From: Verrucomicrobiales bacterium
GTDB taxonomy: Bacteria > Verrucomicrobiota > Verrucomicrobiia > Limisphaerales > J093
NCBI GenBank assembly: GCA_024233215.1
Contig: JACKPW010000014.1
Coordinates: 62,001-126,000, forward strand
Length of the DNA: 64,000 nt
Direction of reading: 5' to 3'
Shown here: piece by piece, positions 54,922-63,700 of the stretch
Layout: each line of letters begins with the position of its first letter
Position numbering within the stretch: position 1 is the stretch's first letter
Notes under the pieces: model-generated
Told to the model about the DNA's origin: nothing
Seen by the model: only the letters and a program-made list of their open reading frames with translations
Databases searched by the model: none
Program-made: the position numbers and the translations under genes

Positions 54922-56697
54922 TCAACAGGCCAGCAGTTCCGGGGCAATGCTCCGGACCAGTTTCCGGCAACGTTCGAGTATTTCCGAGGCGCTTTCCGAT
55001 TGCAGGGCAAAATACGCCAGTTCGCGGGCCTCGGAGAGCTTGAGCCGTCGCAGGACGTATTTCACCGACGGCAGGAGTGACGGGCTGACGCTCAGTTCGT
55101 CCGCCCCGAGGCCAAGCAGGAGAGGTGCCAGCACCGGGTCCCCGGCCATTTCGCCGCAAACCCCGGTCCAGATGCCGGCCTGGTGCGAGGCGTCAATGGT
55201 GGCCTTGATCATGCGCACCACGGCGGGGTGGGTGGGTTGGTGGAGGTGGGCGATCTTCGGGTTCATGCGGTCCACCGCCAGCGTGTACTGGATGAGGTCG
55301 TTGGTGCCGATGCTGAAGAACCGGAGGTGGCGGGCGAGGGAATCGGCGATGATCACGGCGGAGGGGATTTCCACCATCACGCCGATTTCGAGATCGGCCT
55401 GGTAGGGAATCCCTTCCGCGGCCAGTGAGGCCTTGCATTCCGCCACCAGTTCGTTGGCCTGGCCGAGCTCATCGAGGCTGGAGATCATGGGGTACATCAT
55501 CTTGATGTTCCCGGTGACGGCGGCGCGGAGAATGGCCCGCAACTGGGCCCGGAACAGATCGCGTTCCTGCAGGCAGAGTCGGATTGCCCGCCACCCGAGG
55601 AAGGGATTCCGCTCGGTGAAGGCGTCGGGTTGGACGGGCATCTTGTCGCCGCCCAGGTCGAGCGTCCGGATGATGACCGGGGCCGGATGGAGACGTTCCG
55701 CCAGCTGGCGATAGGCGGTGTATTGCTCCTCCTCCGAAGGGTGGGTGGCCCGCTCGAGAAAGAGGTATTCGGTGCGGAACAGACCGACACCCTCGGCTCC
55801 GCTGGCGAGGACCTCCGAGGTTTCCCCGGCGTTTTCGATGTTGGCGGAGAGGACGATTTCGTGCCGGTCCAGCGTGACCGCCGGGAGTTCGCGGTCCTGG
55901 CGGAGCTTCTCCTCCATGGCCAGGTAGCGCCGCTCGATCTGCCCGTACTCGAACAGGGTTTGTTCGGACGGATGCAACACCAGTGCGCCGTTGAATCCAT
56001 CGAGCAGCGCGTATTCCCCGTTCACCACTCTCTGGCTGGCGTCCTTGAGGCCCGTCACCGCGGGCAGGCTGAGCGCCCGGGCGAGGATTGCCGTGTGGGA
56101 GGTGGAACTCCCCAGATCCGTGGCGAATCCGAGGATCATCTTGCGATCCAGCAGGGCGGTCTGCGACGGCGTGAGATCGTGCGCCACCAGGATGGAGGGC
56201 TCGCGGATCTGCGAGAGGTCGGGGGTCGAACCCGGGCTGGCGAGGTTTTGCAGCACCCGGTGGGTGACGTCCCGGATGTCGATGGCCCGCTCGCGCATGT
56301 AATCGTCGTCCATCGCCGCAAAGCCGTCGATGAACCGCTGGGCGACCCGGGCGAAGGCGTGGTCGATGTTGACGTGGTCGGTCCCTACTGCCTTCCGCAC
56401 TTCGTCGATCAGGGAGGGATCTTCCAGCACCAGCAACTGGGCGTCGAAGATGCGGGCCTCATCGCTGCCCAGGGTTTCACTGACGCGATGCTGGAGGTCG
56501 TGCAGTTGTTGGCGGGTCAGGAGAAGCGCCTGCTGGAGCCGGTCATATTCGGCGTCCACCTCGTTGACGGAGATCCGGTATTGCGGTGTCTCGTGGGCGG
56601 TGGGTTGACGCAGGACAAACAGCTTTCCGCGGCAGACGCCCCGGGAGGCTGGAATGCCGTTCAGAATGCGCTCTCCTCTCGAACCTAGGTCGGCCAC
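54922..56697 (-). CDS. ptsI: Phosphoenolpyruvate-protein phosphotransferase (PTS enzyme I)
   Basis: Up to 591 residues, slightly above E. coli EI (575). It passes phosphate from PEP to HPr. The phospho-histidine is H201 in GSSTSHTAILAR (numbered from GTG 56697). GVGLFRTEYLFL, FFSIGTNDLIQYTLAVDR and the PEP-binding Cys in GVCGEMAGDP are intact. The start is unusual: a GTG at 56697 lacks a ribosome site, while AGAGGAG at 56679-56673 precedes ATT (56667) and CTG (56664), where the protein starts to match EI (LNGIPASRG). No HPr or EIIA gene is seen here, so a regulatory PTS is possible. Confidence 0.95.
   Translation of the reverse strand: MADLGSRGERILNGIPASRGVCRGKLFVLRQPTAHETPQYRISVNEVDAEYDRLQQALLLTRQQLHDLQHRVSETLGSDEARIFDAQLLVLEDPSLIDEVRKAVGTDHVNIDHAFARVAQRFIDGFAAMDDDYMRERAIDIRDVTHRVLQNLASPGSTPDLSQIREPSILVAHDLTPSQTALLDRKMILGFATDLGSSTSHTAILARALSLPAVTGLKDASQRVVNGEYALLDGFNGALVLHPSEQTLFEYGQIERRYLAMEEKLRQDRELPAVTLDRHEIVLSANIENAGETSEVLASGAEGVGLFRTEYLFLERATHPSEEEQYTAYRQLAERLHPAPVIIRTLDLGGDKMPVQPDAFTERNPFLGWRAIRLCLQERDLFRAQLRAILRAAVTGNIKMMYPMISSLDELGQANELVAECKASLAAEGIPYQADLEIGVMVEIPSAVIIADSLARHLRFFSIGTNDLIQYTLAVDRMNPKIAHLHQPTHPAVVRMIKATIDASHQAGIWTGVCGEMAGDPVLAPLLLGLGADELSVSPSLLPSVKYVLRRLKLSEARELAYFALQSESASEILERCRKLVRSIAPELLAC
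56673..56679 (-). promoter_or_regulatory. Shine-Dalgarno (AGAGGAG) without a standard start codon
   Basis: AGAGGAG lies five bases before ATT (56667) and eight before CTG (56664) on the minus strand. No ATG, GTG or TTG follows at usable distance in the ptsI frame, yet this is where family similarity starts. Confidence 0.6.
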
Positions 56698-56762
56698 ACG
56701 GCTTGGATACCGTCAAAAGCCCTGTTTGAAAACGAAAAACGAGCGCGGGAGGCGGTGGGGGA

Positions 56763-57176
56763 TCAGTCGCTCGCAGGGCGACGACGGGAGGACTTGAGGC
56801 GCGATCGGTGGGCCTTGTCCGCGAGCATCCGTTCCTTGGAGGCCCGACTCCGCTTGCGTTTCTGGCGCCGGATCCTGGCGCGGCGGGCCTGGATTTCGGC
56901 AGCTCGGGCGCGTTGTTGGGCCTCCAGTTTGTCGCACAACAACTGGCGGGCCAGGAACCGGTTCATGGCCTGATGCCGGGTGGCCTGACAGCGCACCTGG
57001 AGTCCGGTGGGTTGATGCACCAGCACGGCACAGGTGGCCACCTTGTTGACATTCTGCCCCCCATGGCCGGACGACCTGACGAAGCTTTCGCTCAGGTCCT
57101 CCTCCCGCAGTCCCAGCGCGGCCATGCGGCGGGCGAGGGTCGACTGCTTTTCGAGGCTGGGGGTGGTCTGGCTCAT
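56763..57176 (-). CDS. Release factor-like (GGQ) protein
   Basis: 137 residues. The peptidyl-tRNA hydrolysis motif GGQ is in FVRSSGHGGQNVNKVAT (~32-48), followed by CAVLVHQPTGLQVRC and a long Arg/Lys-rich C-terminal tail. Codon-recognition domains are missing, so it resembles the ArfB/YaeJ and RF-H-like stand-alone hydrolases that rescue stalled ribosomes. The basic tail fits insertion in the mRNA channel. It is not the main RF1 or RF2. Confidence 0.88.
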   Translation of the reverse strand: MSQTTPSLEKQSTLARRMAALGLREEDLSESFVRSSGHGGQNVNKVATCAVLVHQPTGLQVRCQATRHQAMNRFLARQLLCDKLEAQQRARAAEIQARRARIRRQKRKRSRASKERMLADKAHRSRLKSSRRRPASD

Positions 57177-57493
57177 GGTGTGCCGTGGGCGGCGGAGGGT
57201 TCCCCGGTTGGTACATGGGGCCCGCGCCGCCCCAGCATCCCCAGGACCCGGCGCGTTGAAAGCCCGAATCCGGCCGCGTGAGGGTTTCCGCCCGGCTCGG
57301 ATTTTCCCCGTTTCGCGGACGCACCTTTTTGGGTTCGCGGCTTCCCATTGCGGCGAAGGTGGTCTAGCTTCCGCGGCGCGTCGGTTTCCGATGGAACCCC
57401 TCCCGAGTGTTGCCGCACCCCGGCCGGGCGAATCCTGACAGATGTCTGTCGCGGAAGGTCCCTGCCCGGTTGGCGGGGTTGCACGGTCAAGTC
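57177..57493. other. Intergenic region
   Basis: 317 bp between the divergent release-factor-like gene and the nitronate monooxygenase reading frame. I recognise no gene, RNA or clear promoter in it. Confidence 0.55.
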
Positions 57494-58901
57494 ATGTTAC
57501 TACCGCAAATCATACAGGGCGGAATGGGGTAGCCGTATCAGGCTGGCGCCTGGCCCGGCCGTGGCCCAGGCCGGTCAGCTTGGCGTGGTGTCCGGCACGG
57601 CGCTCGCCGTGGTTCTGGCCCGAAGGCTCCAGCAAGGATCTGGACGGACGGATGCGCCATGCCCTGGCGCATTTTCCGGTTCCCGCGATGGCTTCGCGAA
57701 TCCTCGACCGATACTTCATCGAGGGGGCAAGGCGCCGGACAAACCGTTTCTCCTCACCCCCATGCCCACGGTGAAACCGGGTTCGCCGATGAACGAACTG
57801 ACCGTGGTGGCCAGCTTCGTCGAGGTCTTTCTGGCGAAGGAAGGGCACGCGGGCCGGGTCGGCATCAACCTGCTGGAGAAGATTCAGCTCCCCACGCTGG
57901 CAGCACTGTTCGGAGCGATGTTGGCCGGGGTGGATGTGGTGCTGATGGGGGCCGGAATCCCGCGATTGATTCCCGGGGCCCTGGACAATCTACCGCCGGC
58001 CGGCCCGCGAGTCTTCGGTTGAAGTGATCGGGCCCAGGCGGGCGAGGAGTTCGCGAGCGAGTTCGACCCGACGGAGTTCCTCGGGGAACCGCCTCCTGCG
58101 CTGCGCCGTCCCCTGTTCCTGGGAATCGTGTCCTCCGCCACGCTGGCCCAGGCCCTGGCCCGCAAGTCCAATGGTGTCGTGGACGGGTTCGTGGTGGAGG
58201 GACCCACCGCCGGCGGCCACAACGCGCCGCCACGCGGGGCCCTTGAGCTCAGTTCCGGCGGCGAACCCGTGTATGGGACGCGGGATGTTGCGGATTTGAA
58301 CAAGATTGCCTCCTGGGATTGCCGTTCTGGCTGGCGGGATCATCGGCCGGCCGGGCCGCCTGACGGAGGCCCTCGGGCTCAGGGCGGCAGGGGTTCAGGT
58401 GGGTACCGCGTTTGCCTTCTGTCGGGAATCCGGCCTGCGGGAGGACCTGAAGAAGCAGGTCATCGAACTCAGCCGGCTCGGCCAGGCGCGCGCCTTCACG
58501 GATCCGGTGGCGTCACCCACCGGCTTTCCTTTCAAGGTCGTGCAGTTGGACGGCACCCTGTCGGACGGGAGGGATACCAGGAGCGCCGGCGGATTTGTGA
58601 CCTCGGTTATCTGCGCCATCTCTATCGGCGTGACGACGGAACCGTGGGTATCGGTGCCCGGCGGAGCCGGTGGAGGATTACCTGAAGAAGGGGGCAGGCT
58701 GGAGGACACGGTGGGGCGCAAGTGCGTCTGCAACGGCCTCCCGCGACGGTGGGACAGGGGCAGGTCAGGACGGTGACCCGGAGGAACTCCCCTGGTCACC
58801 GCCGGCGATGATGTCGCCCAGGTCGCCGGGTTCCTTTCGCCGGGCGCGGATGATTACACCGCCGAGGATGTCATCCGACGCCTGCTGGCCGGGTGGCCTG
58901 A
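57494..58901 (+). pseudogene. Nitronate monooxygenase-family gene, frameshifted many times
   Basis: The ATG at 57494 opens LLPQIIQGGMG, the standard FMN-dependent NMO start. Consecutive segments of the family then appear in alternating frames: VAVSGWRLA, QAGQLGVVSGTALAVVLARRL, MRHALAHFPVPAMASRIL, then a long stretch with FVEVFLAKEGHAGRVGINLLEKIQLPTL..., VDGFVVEGPTAGGHNAPP, AAGVQVGTAFAFCRESGL, CDLGYLRHLYRRDDGT and LEDTVGRKCVCNGL. At least ten single-base shifts are needed, and nearly all are one missing G or C in a short run (e.g. near 57528, 57556, 57633, 57728, 58027, 58038). Conserved residues are otherwise kept, so sequencing error is as likely as decay. Confidence 0.85.
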
Positions 58902-59109
58902 CCGGGGCAATCCTGGTTCCGCCGCCGAGCCGGATGCCATCCGCCTGGGATGTAACGATTCGGCGGAGACACGGATTCTCGCCGATGACACGGATTCGAG
59001 AACGCAGCCGCAAGGGAGGGACAGGCGGGTGAGGTTTCCCTCGAGGCGCCGGCCCCCGCTGCCGACGTCCTTGCGTGGGAACGCCGTTGAACTTGTGTCA
59101 CCAGCCGGT

Positions 59110-59735
59110 ATGCTCGGCGGCGTGGTCGCGTTGATCGATTACGGAGCGGGCAATGTTCACAGCGTCTTCAAGGCGCTGCGTTTCGTGGGCGCCTCGGTGG
59201 AACGGGTGCGGGAGCCAGGGAGTTGGCGGCTGCAGATGCCGTCGTTCTGCCGGGAGTCGGTGCCTTCGACGACTGCCTCAACGCGATGCAGCGGCAGGGA
59301 TTGTTGGCGGCCGTCAGGGAGTTCATGGATTCCGGTCGGCCGTTTCTGGGGATTTGCGTCGGTTACCAGGCGCTTTTCGACGCGAGTGACGAATTCAACA
59401 GTTGTGCGGCCGGGTTGAAGGTGTTTCGCGGCCGGGTGGTCCGGTTCCGGGAGCAACCGGGCTTGAAGATCCCCCAGATCGGCTGGAACCGGATCGAGTT
59501 TGCGCGCCCGGAGTGTCCGCTGTTCCAGGAGATTCCGGACGGCAGTCACGTCTATTTCGTTCACAGCTTCCATCCGGCGCCGGAGGATGAGTCCATCGTG
59601 GCCTCCTGGACCGACTACGGCGGGCGGTTCGCCTCGGCCATCTGGCGGGGCAACGTGTTCGCCACGCAGTTTCATCCGGAAAAGAGCCAGGAAGTGGGCT
59701 TGCAGATCCTGCGGAACTTCGTGGGGCTGGCCTAG
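59110..59735 (+). pseudogene. hisH: Imidazole glycerol phosphate synthase subunit HisH, one frameshift
   Basis: HisH supplies ammonia from glutamine for histidine synthesis. The N-terminus (MLGGVVALIDYGAGNVHSVFKAL from 59110) is in one frame and the rest (ADAVVLPGVGAFDDC to NFVGLA) in another. They join if one G is added near 59220 in the GGGAG run. The amidotransferase triad is intact after the shift: Cys in LGICVGYQ, and His and Glu in FATQFHPEKS. The gene is probably functional, and the shift may be a sequence error like those in the adjacent monooxygenase gene. Confidence 0.88.
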
Positions 59736-59828
59736 CCGGCCGCGGCCGGCCTGGTGGCAGCGAGTCCGCCATCCGCGGACGCGTTCAGGACCGTAAGTAT
59801 TCCTCCAACCACGCCCCCCTCCGCGTAG

Positions 59829-59847
59829 CGGCGAACTGGGTTCGCCG
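59829..59847. repeat. Palindrome CGGCGAAC-TGG-GTTCGCCG
   Basis: An 8-bp perfect inverted repeat with a 3-base loop, preceded by GTAG. It is related to the palindrome at 60225-60243, whose right arm is followed by CTAC, so each looks like one orientation of GTAGCGGCGAA.... Confidence 0.7.
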
Positions 59848-60134
59848 AGAATGCCCATGCGCCGCCAAGCCGGGTATATCACACCCGATCCAGGCTGAAC
59901 GCGCTACGAAAGACGACGTGAAACCTCCGGGCCAAGGAGTTGGGTCCTTGCCGGTTTCCGCGAGTGGTTAACGTCGGACGGCACGGAGGTGCTACCTTTC
60001 CGGGCATCACGTCGTGGCACACCACCCACACCACACCCACTCCTGACCTCGTGACATGAGCACGGTTCTTCCCAGTCGCGCGATCGCCGGGCATCCCGCG
60101 CTCATTGTCCAAGACGCTTCGCGAATCCGCCAGG

Positions 60135-60173
60135 TTTTGGAGTGCGGTGAAAAGCGTCAGCCTTCACCGCTTT
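60135..60173 (+). repeat. REP-like hairpin, GGAGTGCGGTGAA...TTCACCGCTTT
   Basis: GCGGTGAA (60144-60151) pairs with TTCACCGC (60163-60170). The flank TTTTGGAGT matches the ends of the element at 32039-32151, and the hairpin is nearly the same as at 40611-40637. Confidence 0.75.
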
Positions 60174-60224
60174 GGCGGCGACCTGTGAAGTGACCGGAAG
60201 CCTGCCGTCGCCACGACCGGCACC

Positions 60225-60243
60225 CGGCGAATGACATTCGCCG
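60225..60243. repeat. Palindrome CGGCGAATG-A-CATTCGCCG
   Basis: A 9-bp perfect inverted repeat around a single base, followed by CTAC. Same family as 59829-59847. Confidence 0.7.
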
Positions 60244-60436
60244 CTACGGGGTGGCACCGCCTCAAACCCGCCTTCCTGTGACCTGCGTCACCGCGTCACC
60301 CCGATCCGAATCCACCCGTCCCAACGCCTTGATGGGACCGCTTGGGGACCGATCTGTTCCGCGGCCACCATTCCCCGCAGAAGGGGCTTGATTCGGTCCG
60401 TCTCATCCTCTAAGAACTTCCGAAACAGCAGGCTTT

Positions 60437-60670
60437 ATGGCTGACATCGAAAACAAATACCCCGAAAACGTGGCTGGCAAGTTCTACGTGGACAACCAGT
60501 GCATCGACTGTGACCTCTGTCGCGAGACCGCGCCGAACAACTTCTCGCGGAACGAGGACGGCGGCTACTCCTTCGTCTCGAAGCAGCCTTCCTCCCCGGA
60601 GGAAGAGGCCCAGTGCAACGAGGCCAAGGAAGGTTGCCCCGTGGAGGCGATCGGCGACGACGCCGCCTGA
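60437..60670 (+). CDS. Ferredoxin, [4Fe-4S]
   Basis: 77 residues, acidic. Cys22, Cys25 and Cys28 (CIDCDLC) plus Cys67 (GCPVEAI) can bind one [4Fe-4S] cluster; a fifth Cys60 lies seven residues before Cys67 and could form a disulfide or tune the cluster. It lies just upstream of the indolepyruvate:ferredoxin oxidoreductase gene on the same strand and is its likely electron acceptor. An intrinsic terminator separates the two, so they are partly independent in transcription. Confidence 0.92.
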   Translation: MADIENKYPENVAGKFYVDNQCIDCDLCRETAPNNFSRNEDGGYSFVSKQPSSPEEEAQCNEAKEGCPVEAIGDDAA

Positions 60671-60696
60671 GCGGGCATCCCGAACCAGTCCATTTC

Positions 60697-60728
60697 ACGC
60701 CGCCGGTGTCTGACACCTGCGGCGTTTT
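60697..60728 (+). terminator. Intrinsic terminator after the ferredoxin gene
   Basis: Stem CGCCGC (60698-60703) / GCGGCG (60719-60724), one mismatch, then GGTGT (60705-60709) / ACACC (60713-60717) with loop CTG, followed by TTTT (60725-60728). It is 27 bp after the ferredoxin stop: the clearest terminator in the window. Confidence 0.8.
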
Positions 60729-60791
60729 GTCATCTCGACCGGCGAACTGCCGTCCTTGCCATTTCGTCGGGTCAATGACACGGTTTCCAAA

Positions 60792-63700
60792 GTGAAAATC
60801 GATCCTCGCTTCACCAAAGCCAGTGGCATCGAAGTTTTCACCGGCAATGAGTTGCTGGTGAAGGGCTGTCTCGAGACCGAGGGCGGCACGCATCTCTGGA
60901 CCGGTTACCCCGGTTCCCCGGTCTCCGGCTTCTTCGACACCGCGGAGGAATTGCGGGATCTGCTCAACGCCCATGGCGTGCGGGCCACCATCGCGAACAA
61001 CGAGGCGCTCGCGGCGGCGATGATCAACGGCGCCCAGATGCACGGCCTGCGCGGCATCAGCGTCCAGAAAAGCGTCGGAGTCCACGTGGCCTCGGACGCC
61101 CTCGCCCTCGGCAACCTCGTGGGCGCCAATCCCGAAGGCGGCGCCGTGTTCATTTTCGGGGACGATCCGTGGAGCGACTCCACCCAGGTGCCGGCCGATT
61201 CCCGGTTTCTGGCCCGGCACCTGATGATGCCGCTGCTCGAGCCGTCCGATGCCCAGGAGTTGAAGGACTGGATCGACCTCGCGTTCAAGCTCTCACGCGA
61301 GAGCGAGCTTTACATCGGTTACCTGGTCACCACGAACCAGGCGGATGGCGGCGGCTCGGTGCTGGTGCGACCCAACCATTTTCCCGAGGTCAACACGCGG
61401 AACCCGATCACGCTGGACACGGCAAAGATCGACCTCGAGCGCAACGTGTTGCTGCCCCCGCGCACCTGGCGCAAGGAACAATCGCTGCCGGAGCGGTTCG
61501 AGCGGCTTTGGGCGAGCGCGCGCCGGCACGGGGTCAACCAGGTGTTGCCGGCCGTCGGAAAACTGAATGCCGAAGCCGGGGTCGGCTTGATCACCTCGGC
61601 CTCGGCGTACTGCTACCTGCGGCATGCCCTGGCTGAACTCGGGGTGGACGGGGCGTTTCCGATCCTGAAAGTGGGGGTGACGTATCCGCTCGAACCGCGG
61701 TTGATTCTCGATTTTGCCCGCGGTTTGAAGCGCCTGTTCGTCGTGGAGGAACGCCGGGGTTTTCTGGAGCAGCAGGTTCTCGAGCTCATCCATCAGGCGG
61801 CGCAGGTGGCCGGACCGGAGGAACCCTCATTCGCCCGGGAGGTGTGGGGCAAGCAGTTCCCGTTCGGGCTGACGCCGATCCCGGACACGCGGGGACTGAA
61901 CCCCAGCAAGCTGATCGAGCGACTCGGCAACCTGTTCCTGGCGTTGCCCGAACTGGCCGGCCGGGTCGACGAAGACCGCATCCGGCGCGAGCTGGATTTG
62001 ATTACGCGCGCCAAATCGATTTCCGTGAAGGTGGCGCCGCGCACGCCGACGTTCTGTCCGGGCTGCCCGCATCGCGATTCGGCGAGTGTGCTGGTGGAGA
62101 TCAAGCAGCAGTTTCGGGACGCGTCCTACATGCGGCGGGTGCACGGGATGGAGCCGGTGGACCTGGTGTTTCACGGCGACACCGGTTGCTACACGATGCT
62201 GATGTTCGAGCCGACCAAGGATCTCATGCACAACTACAGCGGCATGGGCCTGGGAGGCGGGACGGGGGCGGGGATCGATCCGTTCATCCGGAACAAACAG
62301 GTCGTGTTCATGGGGGACTCGACCTTCTTCCACAGCGGCCAGATCGCGATCTCGAATTCCCTGAAGAACGGCCAGGACATCACCTACGTGTTGCTCGACA
62401 ACAAGACGACGGCGATGACCGGTCACCAGACCACGCCCGGGTTGACCCAAAGCGTCCTGGGCGAGGAGACCTTCGCGCAGAACATCGATGCCATCGTGGC
62501 GGGGATCACCGACCGGCTGCGCAGCGGGGCCACCGTGGTGCGGGTGAACCCTGCCGAGCGTGAGACCTACCGTCGGTTGCTGGAGAAGACCATTCTGCAG
62601 GACGGCGTGAAGGTGGTGGTGGCGGACAAGGAATGCGGCATCACCTACCATCGTCGGGCGGCCCGGGCGGAACGCCGCCAGTTGCACGAGCACGGCTACG
62701 TGCCGCGCAAGCGGTTCATCAACATCACCAACGAGACCTGCGAACACTGCCTGGAATGCACCAAGGCCACCGGGTGTCCGGGCCTGACGGTCGAGGAGAC
62801 CCCGTTTGGCCGCAAGATGCAGGTGGACCGTTCCTGGTGTGTGAGCGACGGCGCCTGCACGCGGTTCATGGTGCCGACCGGCGACGGCGGCCCGCGGGTG
62901 AAGGCGTGTCCGGCGTTCGAGGAAGTCATTGTCCGTCGTTCCCAGGCGCCGGTGAAACCCATCGAGCGACTGAGTTTTTCCGATCTGCCCGAGCCCGACG
63001 TGCCGCCAATCCAAGAGGTGTGGCGGGGCTACATGGCCGGGGTGGGGGGTATGGGAATCGGCACCGCCACCGCGATCATGGTGCTGGCGGGGCATCGTGA
63101 GGGATACCAGGTGCGTTTCTGCGACAAGAAGGGCCTGGCCATCCGCAACGGCGGTGTCTACTCGATGCTGACCTACGCCACCGAAGGGGCGCCGTTCACT
63201 TCCAACATCATCCCCTACGGCAAGGCCGACCTGATCATCGGCGTGGATTTGCTGGAGGCGGTGCGGGCGCTGGATCCATCCACGAACCAGCGGGTGGGCA
63301 GTCCGGAGCGGACCGCGGCGGTGGTGAACAACCACAAGACCCCCACGATCCTGACGTTGCTCGGCCGGGACGATTTCGATGTCGATTCGCTGGAGCAGGA
63401 CCTGCGTCGGCACACCCGGCCGGAAGCGTATTTCTCCTGCAACGTGTCGGAGCTTTCCGAGGCCTTCTTCGGAACCCAGCTCTACGCGAACATCATCATG
63501 CTCGGCATGGTCTGGCAGCGCGGACTGTTGCCGGTCAGTCTCGCGAGCCTGGAATGGGCCATCGGCACCGGCATGGGGGCGGCGGTGGCGGATAATCTGG
63601 ACGCGTTCCGGCTCGGGCGGTTGATCATCGTGGACCTGCCGGTGGTGCGCGCGGCGGCGCATCTCTACACCGAGCCCGAGACTTTCGCCGCCATGGTGAA

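Larger units (their letters stand above)
59736..60436. other. Intergenic region rich in short palindromes
   Basis: 700 bp without a credible gene. It contains hairpins at 59829-59847, 60135-60173 and 60225-60243, members of two dispersed repeat families, and presumably the ferredoxin promoter near its right end. ORFs on both strands here are Arg/Pro-rich and unconvincing. Confidence 0.65.

Noticed and set aside
59879..60112. A 77-codon minus-strand ORF between hisH and ferredoxin
   Set aside because: No ribosome site, no similarity, Arg-rich composition typical of spurious frames in this DNA.
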